A DNA stretch of 64,000 bases from Ruminococcus sp. (lineage in GTDB: Bacteria > Bacillota > Clostridia > Oscillospirales > Ruminococcaceae): NCBI GenBank assembly GCA_021200415.1, contig JAJQGO010000030.1:1-64000 (forward strand), in the 5' to 3' direction. Of the stretch, positions 32,421 to 41,142 are shown piece by piece. The translations under genes were made by a program, and so were the position numbers. Position 1 is the stretch's first letter; each line of letters begins with the position of its first letter. Under the pieces are notes generated by a model. It was not told the DNA's origin. It was given only the letters and a program-made list of their open reading frames with translations, and did no database searches.

Positions 32421-33351
32421 TTTTTTCAGCCTCCTTTGCTCCGAACACCTTGTGCCGTGTGAGAAGATCAATATAAGGCGTCAGGATATTCATAAGAAGT
32501 ATCGAGAACGATACACCCTCCGGATACGAACCGAAGCTGCGAATCACGAATGTTATAATTCCGCATCCAAGACCGAAGATTATTTTTCCCTTTGTTGTAA
32601 TTGGAGTTGTAGCGTAATCGGTTGCCATAAAGAATGCTCCGATAAACACGCCTCCTGCAAGTATCTCATAAAGGGGATCGCCGCCGGAAATTGCCGTAAG
32701 CAGCGCAAGGCTGCCGATGAACGACAGGGGAGCGGCAAGGGAAATTATTCTCCTTATGGCAAGATAGATGCCTCCTATGAGAAGCGCAAGGGCGCAGGTT
32801 TCACCAAGACAGCCGCCTACGTTTCCGAGAAAGAGGTCGAGGTATGAAGCGTCGCCCGAAGCAAGGGGAGTAGCTCCCGTAACAACGTCGGCTGCCGATT
32901 CCTTATAGTAGAAGGGCACAGCCCAGTTGGTCATAGCGCTTGGGAAGGAAACCATAAGCACGATTCGGGCAGTTATTGCGGGATTTGCGAAATTCTGTCC
33001 CAGTCCGCCGAAAAGCTGCTTTACGATTACGATTGCCACAAATGAGCCAATAACAGCCATCCATATAGGGAGCGTCACAGGGAGATTCATGGCAAGGAGA
33101 ATTCCCGTAACAACGGCTGAAAGGTCACCGATAGTGTTGTCACGCTTCATTATTTTGCGGCACAGATATTCAAAGACGATGCAGCTGGCAACGCATACGG
33201 CAGTCAGCAGAAGCGCCCGAGGCCCGAAGATTATGCATGACGCAACGACAGCCGGCATAAGGGCAATTATTACGTTGAGCATTATCTTCCATGTTTTCAT
33301 ATAATTTTCGTCGTGGGGCGACGGCGATACTATCAATTTTTCCATGTTCAC
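32410..33351 (-). CDS. rnfD: Rnf complex subunit D (covalent FMN)
   Basis: This 313-residue membrane protein has about ten helices. The FMN-linked Thr lies in TGATPLASG, and FGGLGQNFANPA and FMATDYATTPIT are conserved. It is part of the ion-translocating core of the ferredoxin:NAD oxidoreductase. It lies 4 bp after rnfC. Confidence 0.97.
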   Translation of the reverse strand: MNMEKLIVSPSPHDENYMKTWKIMLNVIIALMPAVVASCIIFGPRALLLTAVCVASCIVFEYLCRKIMKRDNTIGDLSAVVTGILLAMNLPVTLPIWMAVIGSFVAIVIVKQLFGGLGQNFANPAITARIVLMVSFPSAMTNWAVPFYYKESAADVVTGATPLASGDASYLDLFLGNVGGCLGETCALALLIGGIYLAIRRIISLAAPLSFIGSLALLTAISGGDPLYEILAGGVFIGAFFMATDYATTPITTKGKIIFGLGCGIITFVIRSFGSYPEGVSFSILLMNILTPYIDLLTRHKVFGAKEAEKNEG

Positions 33352-33355
33352 CCTC

Positions 33356-34636
33356 TCACTTTCTCGGTATCAGCATTTTTGCAAGCTGATTTGTTTCCGC
33401 AAGCTTTCTGTTGGCGGGACATACGTAGGTGCAGCTTCCGCAGTTCATGCACAGCGTCACCTTGAGGGACTTCAGCTCCTCAATGTTGCGTATTTTGTAT
33501 GCTCGCTCTATTTCCGCAGGCATAATGCCGAGAGGACAGACATTTACACATCGTCCGCAGCGTATGCAGGCGGTAGGCTTGCGCTCGTCGTAGCTCTTCA
33601 CTGCAAGAAGAGCGTTTGTGGTCTTGACGACAGGCATATCCGCCGAGGGCAGGGACATTCCCATCATGGGGCCTCCGCCGATAAGCTTTTTTACGTTTTC
33701 CATATCGGTTTTGCAGAACTCCAGTATTTCACGGAATGGCGTGCCGATAACAGCGCGTACATTTTTCGGCTCGCCGACTGCATCGCCGTCAACTGTAAGA
33801 CGTCTTGACGTCAGGGGCATACCTGTTTTGGTGTATCTGTAAATGAACGACACGGTTGATACGTTCATTACGATTACGCCCTCATCGGAGGGCAGCTCCC
33901 CCTCCTTGACGATTTTCCCTGTGGTGTTGTAGATTATCACCTTTTCAGCACCCTGAGGATAGCTTGACGGGAGAGTGAATACCTCAATTGAATCATCATT
34001 TTCCGTCATTTTTGTGAATTTTTCGATTGCCTCGGGCTTATTTGCTTCAATTGCAAGCTTAGCCTTTGGAATATCCAGCATTTTCAGCAAAAGCTTTATT
34101 CCTCCGGCGATGTCCTCTGAATTTTCAATCATCTCACGGTAATCGGCAGTTATATACGGCTCGCATTCCGCCGCGTTGATAATGAGAGTATCAATCTTTG
34201 TTTTGGGATTGAGCTTGATATGCGTTGGGAATCCCGCACCGCCAAGGCCGCATGAGCCGCTTTCACGGACAGCCTTAATGAAGCTTTCCTTATCGGAAAT
34301 CGCAGGAGGCTTCACCTCATCCGAAACCGTCTGCAGACCGTCTGTTTCAATTTCAACTGCCTTACAGACCGAACCGTTTGCCGCAAGGTAATCCGTAATT
34401 GCCGTGACCCTTCCGGACGCTCCCGAATGTACGGGAACGCTGAAAAACGCGTCCGTATCACCGATTTTCTGCCCGACCTTTACCTCGTCCCCGACCTTAA
34501 CGAGTGGGACGCATGGCGCACCCATATTCATGGACATGGGAACGGTCAGCTTTGCGGACAGCGGAAATTCAACCGTTGCCGAGTTTTCTGTGTTCTTTCT
34601 GTGATTAAGCTTTAGTCCCCTTAGTTTTTTCTTCAT
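33356..34636 (-). CDS. rnfC: Rnf complex subunit C (NADH/FMN, iron-sulfur)
   Basis: This 426-residue subunit has a flavin/NADH-binding region (GLGGAGFPTHIK, NAAECEPYITADYR), a SLBB-like segment and two ferredoxin clusters, CIRCGRCVNVCP and CMNCGSCTYVCP. It is the NAD-reducing end of the complex. Its start overlaps the preceding Gx transporter gene by 32 nt, so the two are translationally linked. Confidence 0.97.
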   Translation of the reverse strand: MKKKLRGLKLNHRKNTENSATVEFPLSAKLTVPMSMNMGAPCVPLVKVGDEVKVGQKIGDTDAFFSVPVHSGASGRVTAITDYLAANGSVCKAVEIETDGLQTVSDEVKPPAISDKESFIKAVRESGSCGLGGAGFPTHIKLNPKTKIDTLIINAAECEPYITADYREMIENSEDIAGGIKLLLKMLDIPKAKLAIEANKPEAIEKFTKMTENDDSIEVFTLPSSYPQGAEKVIIYNTTGKIVKEGELPSDEGVIVMNVSTVSFIYRYTKTGMPLTSRRLTVDGDAVGEPKNVRAVIGTPFREILEFCKTDMENVKKLIGGGPMMGMSLPSADMPVVKTTNALLAVKSYDERKPTACIRCGRCVNVCPLGIMPAEIERAYKIRNIEELKSLKVTLCMNCGSCTYVCPANRKLAETNQLAKMLIPRK

Positions 34637-35174
34637 CCTTTAAACGACTCCTTTCAGCAGAGCTTTTATGTTCAGCCTCCCCACCGAGATGAGGAAGCAG
34701 AATATGCATAATCAAGCCGGTAAAAGCTCCGGCAATGATTCCTGCGATTACCAATACAGGCAGATAGGATACAGTGTAAATGCTTCCTGCAAACACCGAA
34801 GCAGCCATGAGCTGCCCGACATTGTGGAAAACACCGCCTGTAACCGAAACTGCGAGAATGCCTATATCATTATTTCTTCTGCGGAACAGCATAAGACAGA
34901 GCCACATTGCGATTACGGAGAGAATACCTCCGCTGACTGACATGAAAAATGCCGAGGCTCCGCGTGTCGCGAACACAAAGCAGCTTTTCAGGACTGCTCC
35001 CGCAAGAGCTGATTTGAATCCCATAAACATGAGAATATACATTATTACAATGCTGGAAAGCCCCGGCTTTACTCCCAGCGGAAGAGGCAGGGGAATAAGT
35101 CCCTCAAGGAACTGCAATGCCGAAGCCAGCGCCAGCAGGATTCCCATTTTGGCAATATAAAGCGATTTTTTCAT
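34605..35174 (-). CDS. Gx transporter family membrane protein
   Basis: This 189-residue protein has five or six helices and fits the Gx transporter / heptaprenyl diphosphate synthase component I family (ALQFLEGLIPLPLPLGVKPGLSSI, FHNVGQLMAA). A charged tail (SAERSRLKDEEKTKG) extends into the overlap with rnfC. In Clostridia this gene often accompanies rnf with a NusG-II protein and ApbE. Its molecular role is not settled; riboflavin/FMN precursor or quinone-related transport is only a guess. Confidence 0.85.
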   Translation of the reverse strand: MKKSLYIAKMGILLALASALQFLEGLIPLPLPLGVKPGLSSIVIMYILMFMGFKSALAGAVLKSCFVFATRGASAFFMSVSGGILSVIAMWLCLMLFRRRNNDIGILAVSVTGGVFHNVGQLMAASVFAGSIYTVSYLPVLVIAGIIAGAFTGLIMHILLPHLGGEAEHKSSAERSRLKDEEKTKGTKA

Positions 35175-35177
35175 AAG

Positions 35178-35561
35178 CTACCCCACCGTTACATCGGCAG
35201 TGTCGGATTTGTCAGAGCCGCTTTCCACGGTAATGACAATTTTTTCGGGAACGCAGATTATGCTTTGCCCCGCATATCCGATATAGCCTGTTTCCTCGCA
35301 AATTTTATCGGGACAGACGGCCTCCCTGACTCTTATTTTTCCGTCCGCAATTTCAAATACCGTTTCTCCGCAGTCCTCAAGGGTGAACACTCCCGATTCG
35401 CTGAGATTCACTCTGCAGACGATATCGCCGTATTGTATAACAGCTGTTTTTCCGCCGCTCCCGAGGAAACGCGGGAGAATAATTCCCAGAGCCGCAGCAG
35501 CAGTTATTGCCAGTATAATCAGAAGCTCACGCCGTCTTATGAAATGAAATTTTTCTCTCAT
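35178..35561 (-). CDS. NusG domain II-containing membrane-anchored protein
   Basis: This 127-residue protein has one N-terminal membrane helix (LLIILAITAAAALGIIL) and an outer beta-domain with AVCPDKICEETGYI and GQSIICVPEKIVI, typical of the NusG-II family associated with Rnf loci. The two Cys pairs are conserved in this family. It overlaps apbE by 4 nt and sits 3 bp before the Gx gene. Confidence 0.88.
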   Translation of the reverse strand: MREKFHFIRRRELLIILAITAAAALGIILPRFLGSGGKTAVIQYGDIVCRVNLSESGVFTLEDCGETVFEIADGKIRVREAVCPDKICEETGYIGYAGQSIICVPEKIVITVESGSDKSDTADVTVG

Positions 35562-36550
35562 TCATTGTCAGCCTCCTTTATGGTGTAGGAGGAATCCTCA
35601 TTCAGCTCAAAATCTATTCCGCCGCTCAGGTATATTTCCCTGTTTTCGGTTACGGCAACAATTTTCAGCGTTTCGTCATCGAGATATTCGCCGAGCCGAG
35701 CCGTACCTCCCAGATAAATCAGCGTAGACAGAAAATCGGATTTTATTCCGCTGTCGCAGATTACCGTTACGGAGGTCAGGTCGGTTTCTGAGGGACGCCC
35801 CGTGTTCAGGTCGAATATATGGGAATAACGGCAGCCGTCAGCCTCAAAGTATCTCTCATAGCCGCCGGAGGTTGAGAGAAAGCACGCTTCGGTTCTGATT
35901 GTACCGAGAGTACCGTCGCCCTCGGGATCTCTCAGGGAAACGATAAACGGTTCTCCGTCAGGCTTTTCGCCGTTCAGCAGAATAGAGGAATTTGCGGAAA
36001 CAATATAGTAGCTGTCGGAATCAAGCTCCTCATAAATTTTGTCCATTGCGTAGCCCTTTGCGACACTCCCCAGATCTATGCTGCCGTTTTCGTCGGCAAA
36101 GCTCATGGTTTCGAGGGAAAACGATGCTTTCCTGAAGCTGTCGAGAGCAGCTTCAATTTCCTCATCGGACGGAACTGTGGGATTTTCGGAATTGATATTC
36201 CAGCAGTCGGTAATGCTTCCCCCGAATATGCTTACATCGCTGCCGTACAGCTCCGAAAGCTCGCAGGCGGAAATAATTATATTTTCCGTGTCCTCAGAAA
36301 TATCGCAGCTCATGCGGTTATTTATGGCATATATATCGCTTTCCTCGGAATACCTGTCAAAAAGCGAATCAAGGCGGTACAGGATTTCTTCAGCCATCTC
36401 TGCGTCCTGAGAGCTGCCCTTGAAGCTTACGGCCGTATCCATTGCGAAAACAGTTTTTTCCACAGTCTCATCGGACTGCGACCCGACTGAGCATGACGCT
36501 GAAAATGCCGCAGAAGCAAGCAATGCTGCCATTATTATTTTTTTTCGCAT
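35558..36550 (-). CDS. apbE: FAD:protein FMN transferase (ApbE), lipoprotein
   Basis: This 330-residue protein starts at the ATG at 36550 (AAAGGAAA upstream) and has a lipobox (FSASC). The ApbE domain shows FAMDTAVSF, IDLGSVAKGYAMDKI, ANSSILLNG and HIFDLNTGRP with the Mg-binding Asp/Thr. It attaches FMN to Thr residues in RnfG and RnfD outside the membrane. As the first gene of the rnf operon it would be made with its targets. A terminator-like hairpin lies 20 nt before its start. Confidence 0.95.
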   Translation of the reverse strand: MRKKIIMAALLASAAFSASCSVGSQSDETVEKTVFAMDTAVSFKGSSQDAEMAEEILYRLDSLFDRYSEESDIYAINNRMSCDISEDTENIIISACELSELYGSDVSIFGGSITDCWNINSENPTVPSDEEIEAALDSFRKASFSLETMSFADENGSIDLGSVAKGYAMDKIYEELDSDSYYIVSANSSILLNGEKPDGEPFIVSLRDPEGDGTLGTIRTEACFLSTSGGYERYFEADGCRYSHIFDLNTGRPSETDLTSVTVICDSGIKSDFLSTLIYLGGTARLGEYLDDETLKIVAVTENREIYLSGGIDFELNEDSSYTIKEADNE

Positions 36551-36570
36551 AGAAATTTCCTTTCTGACGC

Positions 36571-36598
36571 AAAATAAAAAATGCCGCAGGAAGCGGCA
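36571..36598 (-). terminator. Terminator in the leader of the apbE-rnf operon
   Basis: On the minus strand TGCCGC-TTCCT-GCGGCA is followed by TTTTTTATTTT, about 20 nt before the apbE start. No promoter fits between it and apbE, so transcription must cross it. It is therefore either an attenuator or a partial terminator of upstream read-through. Confidence 0.75.
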
Positions 36599-36611
36599 GA
36601 TAAATCCTCCA

Positions 36612-36640
36612 TTTAAAATGCCACCATTGGCAAAATTCAA
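36612..36640 (-). promoter_or_regulatory. Possible promoter, or attenuator stem, upstream of apbE
   Basis: On the minus strand TTGAAT (36635-36640), a 17-bp spacer and TTTAAA (36612-36617). A perfect 5-bp inverted repeat TGCCA-CCAT-TGGCA (36619-36632) fills the spacer. It could be an operator, or as RNA the first stem of an attenuator. The two readings exclude each other. The rest of the 266-bp gap to 36817 is repeat E. Confidence 0.4.
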
Positions 36641-36674
36641 ATGTGCAGATGCTTTTCGCAAAAAAGCTATGATA

Positions 36675-36745
36675 GGTAACACCGCACAAAGCACGCCTGA
36701 CGGCTTTGCCACGCATCTGCACGACAATCTTCGTGCGGTGCTACC
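36675..36745 (+). repeat. Interspersed palindromic repeat, copy E (short form)
   Basis: 71 bp. The left end GGTAACACCGCACAAAG and right end CTTCGTGCGGTGCTACC are inverted repeats with two mismatches. Both ends carry GGTA/TACC instead of GGCA/TGCC, another paired change. It lies between the stop codon of the DUF3592-like gene and the apbE-rnf operon. Confidence 0.9.
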
Positions 36746-36816
36746 TACTATATTTTATCATTATTCATCACAAAAGTCAAGGCGGCTCCGTGTAAAATTT
36801 ATGGAAACCGCCTTAA

Positions 36817-37527
36817 TCAGCATTCAACATATTTCTCTTTAATTTGTGAAACATCAACATAGTTTTTCGTGAAATCATCTTTATCCACGTAAACTCTCAA
36901 TGTTTCACCGTCGAGCATGGGTGTCGGGTCGAACGTAAGCAATTCGCTTTTGAAGCTGTAAATTTTTCCATCGTTGGGATTTCTGTAGTTGCAGCGTATA
37001 ATATAGGTCGGCTTGCCGTTCACCCTGACATTTGACGTGTCAATGCAGTCAATTTCAGCCTCAATGAAGCAGCCGCCCTCAACGAGGCGTTTACTCAGAT
37101 TTTTTCTTCTGCGTCTGCACATGAGAATAATCAAGCCGATTATCACAAGCACAAAACCGATGCCTTCAAAAATTCCGCCGAAAAGAAAATTGAAGTATGC
37201 CGAATGAGCCTCAGTCGGATTATCGGGATTTATTAAAACCTTCCTCTCGTCGCCGACATTCATTGACGAGGAGTAGGAATCCAGCGGTATATTGCCGTAG
37301 GATTCTCCGTTATATTCGAAGCTGACATACACGTCTGATTCTGTTTCGCCGTCAAGGTCAGTATAACGCTCAATTCCGGTTATGACAGCCGTAACCTTTG
37401 CGTATTCCTTATTCTGCACAGCAGATGTACAGATCATGGCAGCGATGCCCAGCAAAAAAATTACAAGTCCGAATACGGCTAAAAAGATGCCGATAAATGA
37501 TATAGGGTCAAAGGAACGCTTTTTCAT
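36817..37527 (-). CDS. DUF3592-like membrane protein
   Basis: This 236-residue protein has one membrane helix near residues 10-30 and a second near 130-150. Between them is an outer domain of the DUF3592 type (VTAVITGIERYTD, VYVSFEYNGESYGNIPLDSY, KVLINPDNP), and a cytosolic domain of similar fold follows (FIEAEIDCIDTSNVRVNGK). The ATG at 37527 is preceded by GGGAG. No function is known. It has its own consensus promoter. Confidence 0.75.
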   Translation of the reverse strand: MKKRSFDPISFIGIFLAVFGLVIFLLGIAAMICTSAVQNKEYAKVTAVITGIERYTDLDGETESDVYVSFEYNGESYGNIPLDSYSSSMNVGDERKVLINPDNPTEAHSAYFNFLFGGIFEGIGFVLVIIGLIILMCRRRRKNLSKRLVEGGCFIEAEIDCIDTSNVRVNGKPTYIIRCNYRNPNDGKIYSFKSELLTFDPTPMLDGETLRVYVDKDDFTKNYVDVSQIKEKYVEC

Positions 37528-37552
37528 TTCAACATTCTCCCTTTCTAAGGTG

Positions 37553-37581
37553 ATTATATCATTTATAAAGGGAGTTGTCAA
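37553..37581 (-). promoter_or_regulatory. Consensus promoter of the DUF3592-like gene
   Basis: On the minus strand exact TTGACA (37576-37581), a 17-bp spacer and exact TATAAT (37553-37558), just past the glgB stop codon. Confidence 0.85.
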
Positions 37582-37582
37582 G

Positions 37583-39400
37583 CTATTTCTTTTTTACAGA
37601 AAACATAAGTCCGTTCAGGGGCTGTAAATCCACGGTAAGGGAGCTTCCGGAGTGCCGGAATCTTGTTCTGCCGGCAGGAGTCGAGCCGCTGTATTCGGTG
37701 CTGTCCGAATCAAGAAGCAGCTTTATTTTAACGTTTTCTTCAAGTGTCAGGGAATAATTTTTCTGCTCAATTCCCGAAAAATTAAATATACCGATTACAT
37801 CGCCGTCACTGCTTTTGCGTCTTATGGCGTAAATGCATCTGTCGTGTGAGCTGCAGTCCTCCCAGCGGAAATTCAGCGGGTCGTAATCATAGTGAAGCGC
37901 CGTCTGCTTCAGGTAGATGTGATTAAGCTCCTTGATATATCTGTGGAAGGAATCATGTATGGGATATTTCAGAATATCCCAGTCCTGCTGACGCTTTTCG
38001 TGCCATTCACGAAGCTGTGCAAACTCATTTCCCATAAAGTTCAGCTTTTTCCCCGGATGCATAATCATGTACATATACAATGCCCGTGCCTGTGGAAATT
38101 TCCTGTCGTAATCGCCGTTCATTTTCTGCGCTATGGACGCCTTTCCGTGAACAACCTCATCATGTGAAAGGGGGAGGATAAAATTCTCGCTGTAAAAATA
38201 CAGCATGGAGAACGTCAGCTTATCATAATCGCTGCCTCTGAAAAGGGGATCGGTCTGGAAATATTCCAATGTGTCGTGCATCCAGCCCAGATCCCACTTG
38301 CAGTCGAAGCCAAGACCTCCTGCGTAAACAGGCTTTGTAACTCCCGCATATGAGGATGAATCCTCCGCCGCAAGGATAGCCATAGGGTGACGTTCTTTAA
38401 GTCCGCTGTTCATATTTTTCAGAAATTCTATAGCGGAACGGTTCTCGCCGCGCTGCTCGTTGCCCTGCCAGTATATCATGTTGCGGATAGCGTCCATGCG
38501 AAGCCCGTCAAAGTGGTATTTTTCCAGCCAATAGTTTGCCGCGGACTGAATAAAGCTTCTGACCTCGCCCTTTGAGTGCATGAAATTACGGCTGCCCCAT
38601 TCGTTGTAGCCAATATCGTCATGTGGATATTCATAGAGGTGCGTTCCGTCATATTCCGTAAGCGCATAGTGGTCAACGGCAAAGTGAACGGGAACAAAAT
38701 CCGCAATTACGCCGATTCCCTTTCTGTGGCACTTGTCCACAAGCTCCATAAGCTCCCATGCCGTACCGTAGCGTGAAGTGGGAGCGAAAAACCCCGTGTT
38801 CTGATACCCCCATGATTCGTCGCAGGGATGCTCGCTTACAGGCATAAGCTCGATATAGTTATAGCCGTATCCGAGAGCGTATTCCGTCAGCATATCGGCA
38901 ATTTCGGAATATGAATACCAGCCCTCCTTTGCCCGTTCGTCCGCACCCTCAGATAAATCGGCAGGCTTTTTTCTCCACGAGCCTAAATGCACCTCGTAAA
39001 TATTCATGGGGCTTATGCGGAAATCACGTCTGCTTTTCATCCATTCCTCATCGCGGAATTTGTAGCTTTCAAGATCACGCACAATAGAACAGGTGCCGGG
39101 GCGAACCTCCATGCCGAAGCCGTAGGGATCGCAGTGATCAATGAAGCCACCCTTTCTGTCGTAGATTCTAAATTTATAGCGCATACCCTCCTTTGCCTGA
39201 GGGCAGAATATTTCATAAAAGCTGCCGTCGGCAATTTTTTTCATGGGAATATCCTCCCATTGACTGAAATCGCCTATCAGAGATACCTTCAGAGCGTTGG
39301 GAGCATAGGTGCGGAAGGTTGTTCCGTCTTTTGCAAGGTGTGCACCGAGATATTCGTAGACATCGAAAGCTCTTCCCGTATAAAAACCATAAATATCCAT
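37583..39400 (-). CDS. glgB: 1,4-alpha-glucan branching enzyme
   Basis: This 605-residue protein has an N-terminal CBM48 domain (GTTFRTYAPNALKVSLIGDFSQW, broken at residue 20) and a GH13 core. The core contains ELMPVSEHP, VPVHFAVD, DGLRMDAI with the nucleophile Asp, AEDSSSY with the acid/base Glu, and LPLSHDEVVHGK. It makes alpha-1,6 branches in glycogen. The start at 39400 follows GGAGGG. It is unlinked to other glg genes except malQ and glgP at the right edge of the window. Confidence 0.96.
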   Translation of the reverse strand: MDIYGFYTGRAFDVYEYLGAHLAKDGTTFRTYAPNALKVSLIGDFSQWEDIPMKKIADGSFYEIFCPQAKEGMRYKFRIYDRKGGFIDHCDPYGFGMEVRPGTCSIVRDLESYKFRDEEWMKSRRDFRISPMNIYEVHLGSWRKKPADLSEGADERAKEGWYSYSEIADMLTEYALGYGYNYIELMPVSEHPCDESWGYQNTGFFAPTSRYGTAWELMELVDKCHRKGIGVIADFVPVHFAVDHYALTEYDGTHLYEYPHDDIGYNEWGSRNFMHSKGEVRSFIQSAANYWLEKYHFDGLRMDAIRNMIYWQGNEQRGENRSAIEFLKNMNSGLKERHPMAILAAEDSSSYAGVTKPVYAGGLGFDCKWDLGWMHDTLEYFQTDPLFRGSDYDKLTFSMLYFYSENFILPLSHDEVVHGKASIAQKMNGDYDRKFPQARALYMYMIMHPGKKLNFMGNEFAQLREWHEKRQQDWDILKYPIHDSFHRYIKELNHIYLKQTALHYDYDPLNFRWEDCSSHDRCIYAIRRKSSDGDVIGIFNFSGIEQKNYSLTLEENVKIKLLLDSDSTEYSGSTPAGRTRFRHSGSSLTVDLQPLNGLMFSVKKK

Positions 39401-39420
39401 TTTCAAATCCCTCCGGATAA

Positions 39421-39450
39421 TTGACATCTTAAATAAAATCATGTTATAAT
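39421..39450 (+). promoter_or_regulatory. Promoter of the TetR-patatin operon
   Basis: TTGACA (39421-39426), an 18-bp spacer and TATAAT (39445-39450), with a leader of about 140 nt before the TetR-type start codon. It lies in the divergent gap with glgB. Confidence 0.7.
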
Positions 39451-39598
39451 TAAAGAGTATTCACAAAAGCCGCTTTGCGCGCTTTCAGACATCAATTACA
39501 TTATAGACAGCCGTCGTATATATTTCAATAATCACTTTTAAACAACAGTCAAATATGCGACGATAATCAAAAATTATATATTAAAGGGATGTTTCTAT

Positions 39599-40147
39599 AT
39601 GGACATGAGAATCGAACGTACCAAAAAAAATGTTATAAACGCTTTCCTCCAGCTGCGCTCCGGCAAGCCTCTGGAAAAAATAACTGTAAAGGAGCTTTCA
39701 GCTCTTGCGGAAATCAACAAGGCAACCTTCTATCTTCATTATCATGACGTCTACGACCTTTCGGAGCAGCTTGAAAATGAAGTCGTCTTTTCAACGCTTC
39801 ACAGCATAGAGCATCCGGAGCTTATTTTCAGTGATACAAAACGCTTCACTCGGGAGCTTGCCGAAGGCTTTCTTGCCAATGAGCAGCTTATAAATATTCT
39901 GTTCGAGGGCAGCCGAAGCAGCTGCTTTGTTACGCTTTTTGAAAAGGAGCTGAAGAATCTTATTATTAAGGTTCACCCCGAATATGAGGAAACGCTCGAA
40001 AAAAATGCCGCAATAACCTATCTGATTTACGGCGGATATTATACATATTTTAAATATGGCAAGTACGACAAGGAAGCTGTCTTTAACCTTATTGAAAATA
40101 TGTCTGACGCAATAGTCAAGCTTTATGAATTGGAGAAAGGAAAATGA
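39599..40147 (+). CDS. TetR/AcrR-family regulator
   Basis: This 182-residue protein has an N-terminal helix-turn-helix: ITVKELSALAEINKATFYLH with the YxHYxD-like HYHDVYDL that follows in many TetR proteins. The remaining helices form the ligand and dimer domain. It overlaps the patatin gene by 4 nt (ATGA), so it likely controls that gene and itself. The ligand is unknown. Confidence 0.88.
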   Translation: MDMRIERTKKNVINAFLQLRSGKPLEKITVKELSALAEINKATFYLHYHDVYDLSEQLENEVVFSTLHSIEHPELIFSDTKRFTRELAEGFLANEQLINILFEGSRSSCFVTLFEKELKNLIIKVHPEYEETLEKNAAITYLIYGGYYTYFKYGKYDKEAVFNLIENMSDAIVKLYELEKGK

Positions 40148-40998
40148 AGCATATGAAAACAGGATTGGTTCTTGAGGGCGGAGCAATGAGAGGAATTTGC
40201 ACCTCCGGCGTTCTGGACGTTTTTCTGGACTGGGGAATCAGATTTGACGGAGTTATAGGCGTTTCGGCAGGAGCAATTCACGGCGCAACCTATGTTGCGG
40301 AGCAGAACGGCAGAAATATACGGTATTATAAAAACTACCGCAGGGACAGGCATTTTATGAGCATTTATTCTCTCGTCACCACGGGAGATGTTGTCGGCAG
40401 GGATTTTTGCTATCGGGAAATCCCCGACAGGCTCGACCCCTTTGATTATGAGGTGTTTAAAAGCTCCCCGACTGATTTCTACGTTGTCTGCACGGACGTG
40501 GAAAAGGGAACGCCTGTATATGTGCTTATCAGTGACCTCAAGCCGCAGATGGAATATCTGCGTGCGTCGGCGTCAATGCCGTTGGTTACGAAAATTGTGG
40601 AGGCAGGAGGCAGAAAGCTGCTTGACGGCGGCATAACGGACAGCATACCTCTCCGTGCGGCGCAGAAGCTTGGCTACGATAAAATAGTTGTGGTTGAAAC
40701 ACGTGAGGAGGGCTATGTGAAATCCGCCGAGGGAAGTATTATAACCGACCGCTTTTACAGAAATTACCCGAGATTTGCCCATGCCATGCGAATGCGGCAT
40801 ATTATGTACAACGAGCAGAAGCGCTATGTTGCTGAGCTTGAAAAAAGCGGTGAAATTCAGGTTATCAGACCCTCCCGCTATGTTGACATCGGACGCATGG
40901 AGAGAAGCGTCGAAAAAATCGAAGAAATGTACCTCCTTGGCAGATATGACGCTGAAAATAAAATGCGTGATATTGAAAAATTTGTCAGCGGAGAGTAA
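40144..40998 (+). CDS. Patatin-like phospholipase
   Basis: This 284-residue protein has the oxyanion motif GGAMRG near the start, the nucleophile elbow GVSAGA and the DGGITDSIPLRAA motif with the catalytic Asp. It fits the YjjU/RssA-like patatins and should hydrolyse acyl lipids in the cytosol. Start and stop overlap with the TetR gene implies co-regulation. Confidence 0.93.
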   Translation: MKHMKTGLVLEGGAMRGICTSGVLDVFLDWGIRFDGVIGVSAGAIHGATYVAEQNGRNIRYYKNYRRDRHFMSIYSLVTTGDVVGRDFCYREIPDRLDPFDYEVFKSSPTDFYVVCTDVEKGTPVYVLISDLKPQMEYLRASASMPLVTKIVEAGGRKLLDGGITDSIPLRAAQKLGYDKIVVVETREEGYVKSAEGSIITDRFYRNYPRFAHAMRMRHIMYNEQKRYVAELEKSGEIQVIRPSRYVDIGRMERSVEKIEEMYLLGRYDAENKMRDIEKFVSGE

Positions 40999-41005
40999 AG
41001 GCAAT

Positions 41006-41037
41006 CCCCGTGAAGTTCCGGCTTCACGGGTTTTTAT
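41006..41037 (+). terminator. Terminator after the patatin gene
   Basis: A 9-bp stem CCCGTGAAG / CTTCACGGG followed by TTTTT. Confidence 0.92.
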
Positions 41038-41041
41038 TATA

Positions 41042-41055
41042 GGCAACACCGTCCG
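41042..41055 (+). repeat. Possible fragment of the interspersed repeat (copy H)
   Basis: GGCAACACCGTCCG matches only the outermost 10-11 bases of the left terminus, just after the patatin terminator. It may be a relic or chance. Confidence 0.3.
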
Positions 41056-41142
41056 TTTTCGATTCCGCCAATGGGATTTTTTTGCATACTTGTACCCGAA
41101 CGTGAATATAATCATACAAAGCAAAATTTCAAGGAGGTTACT

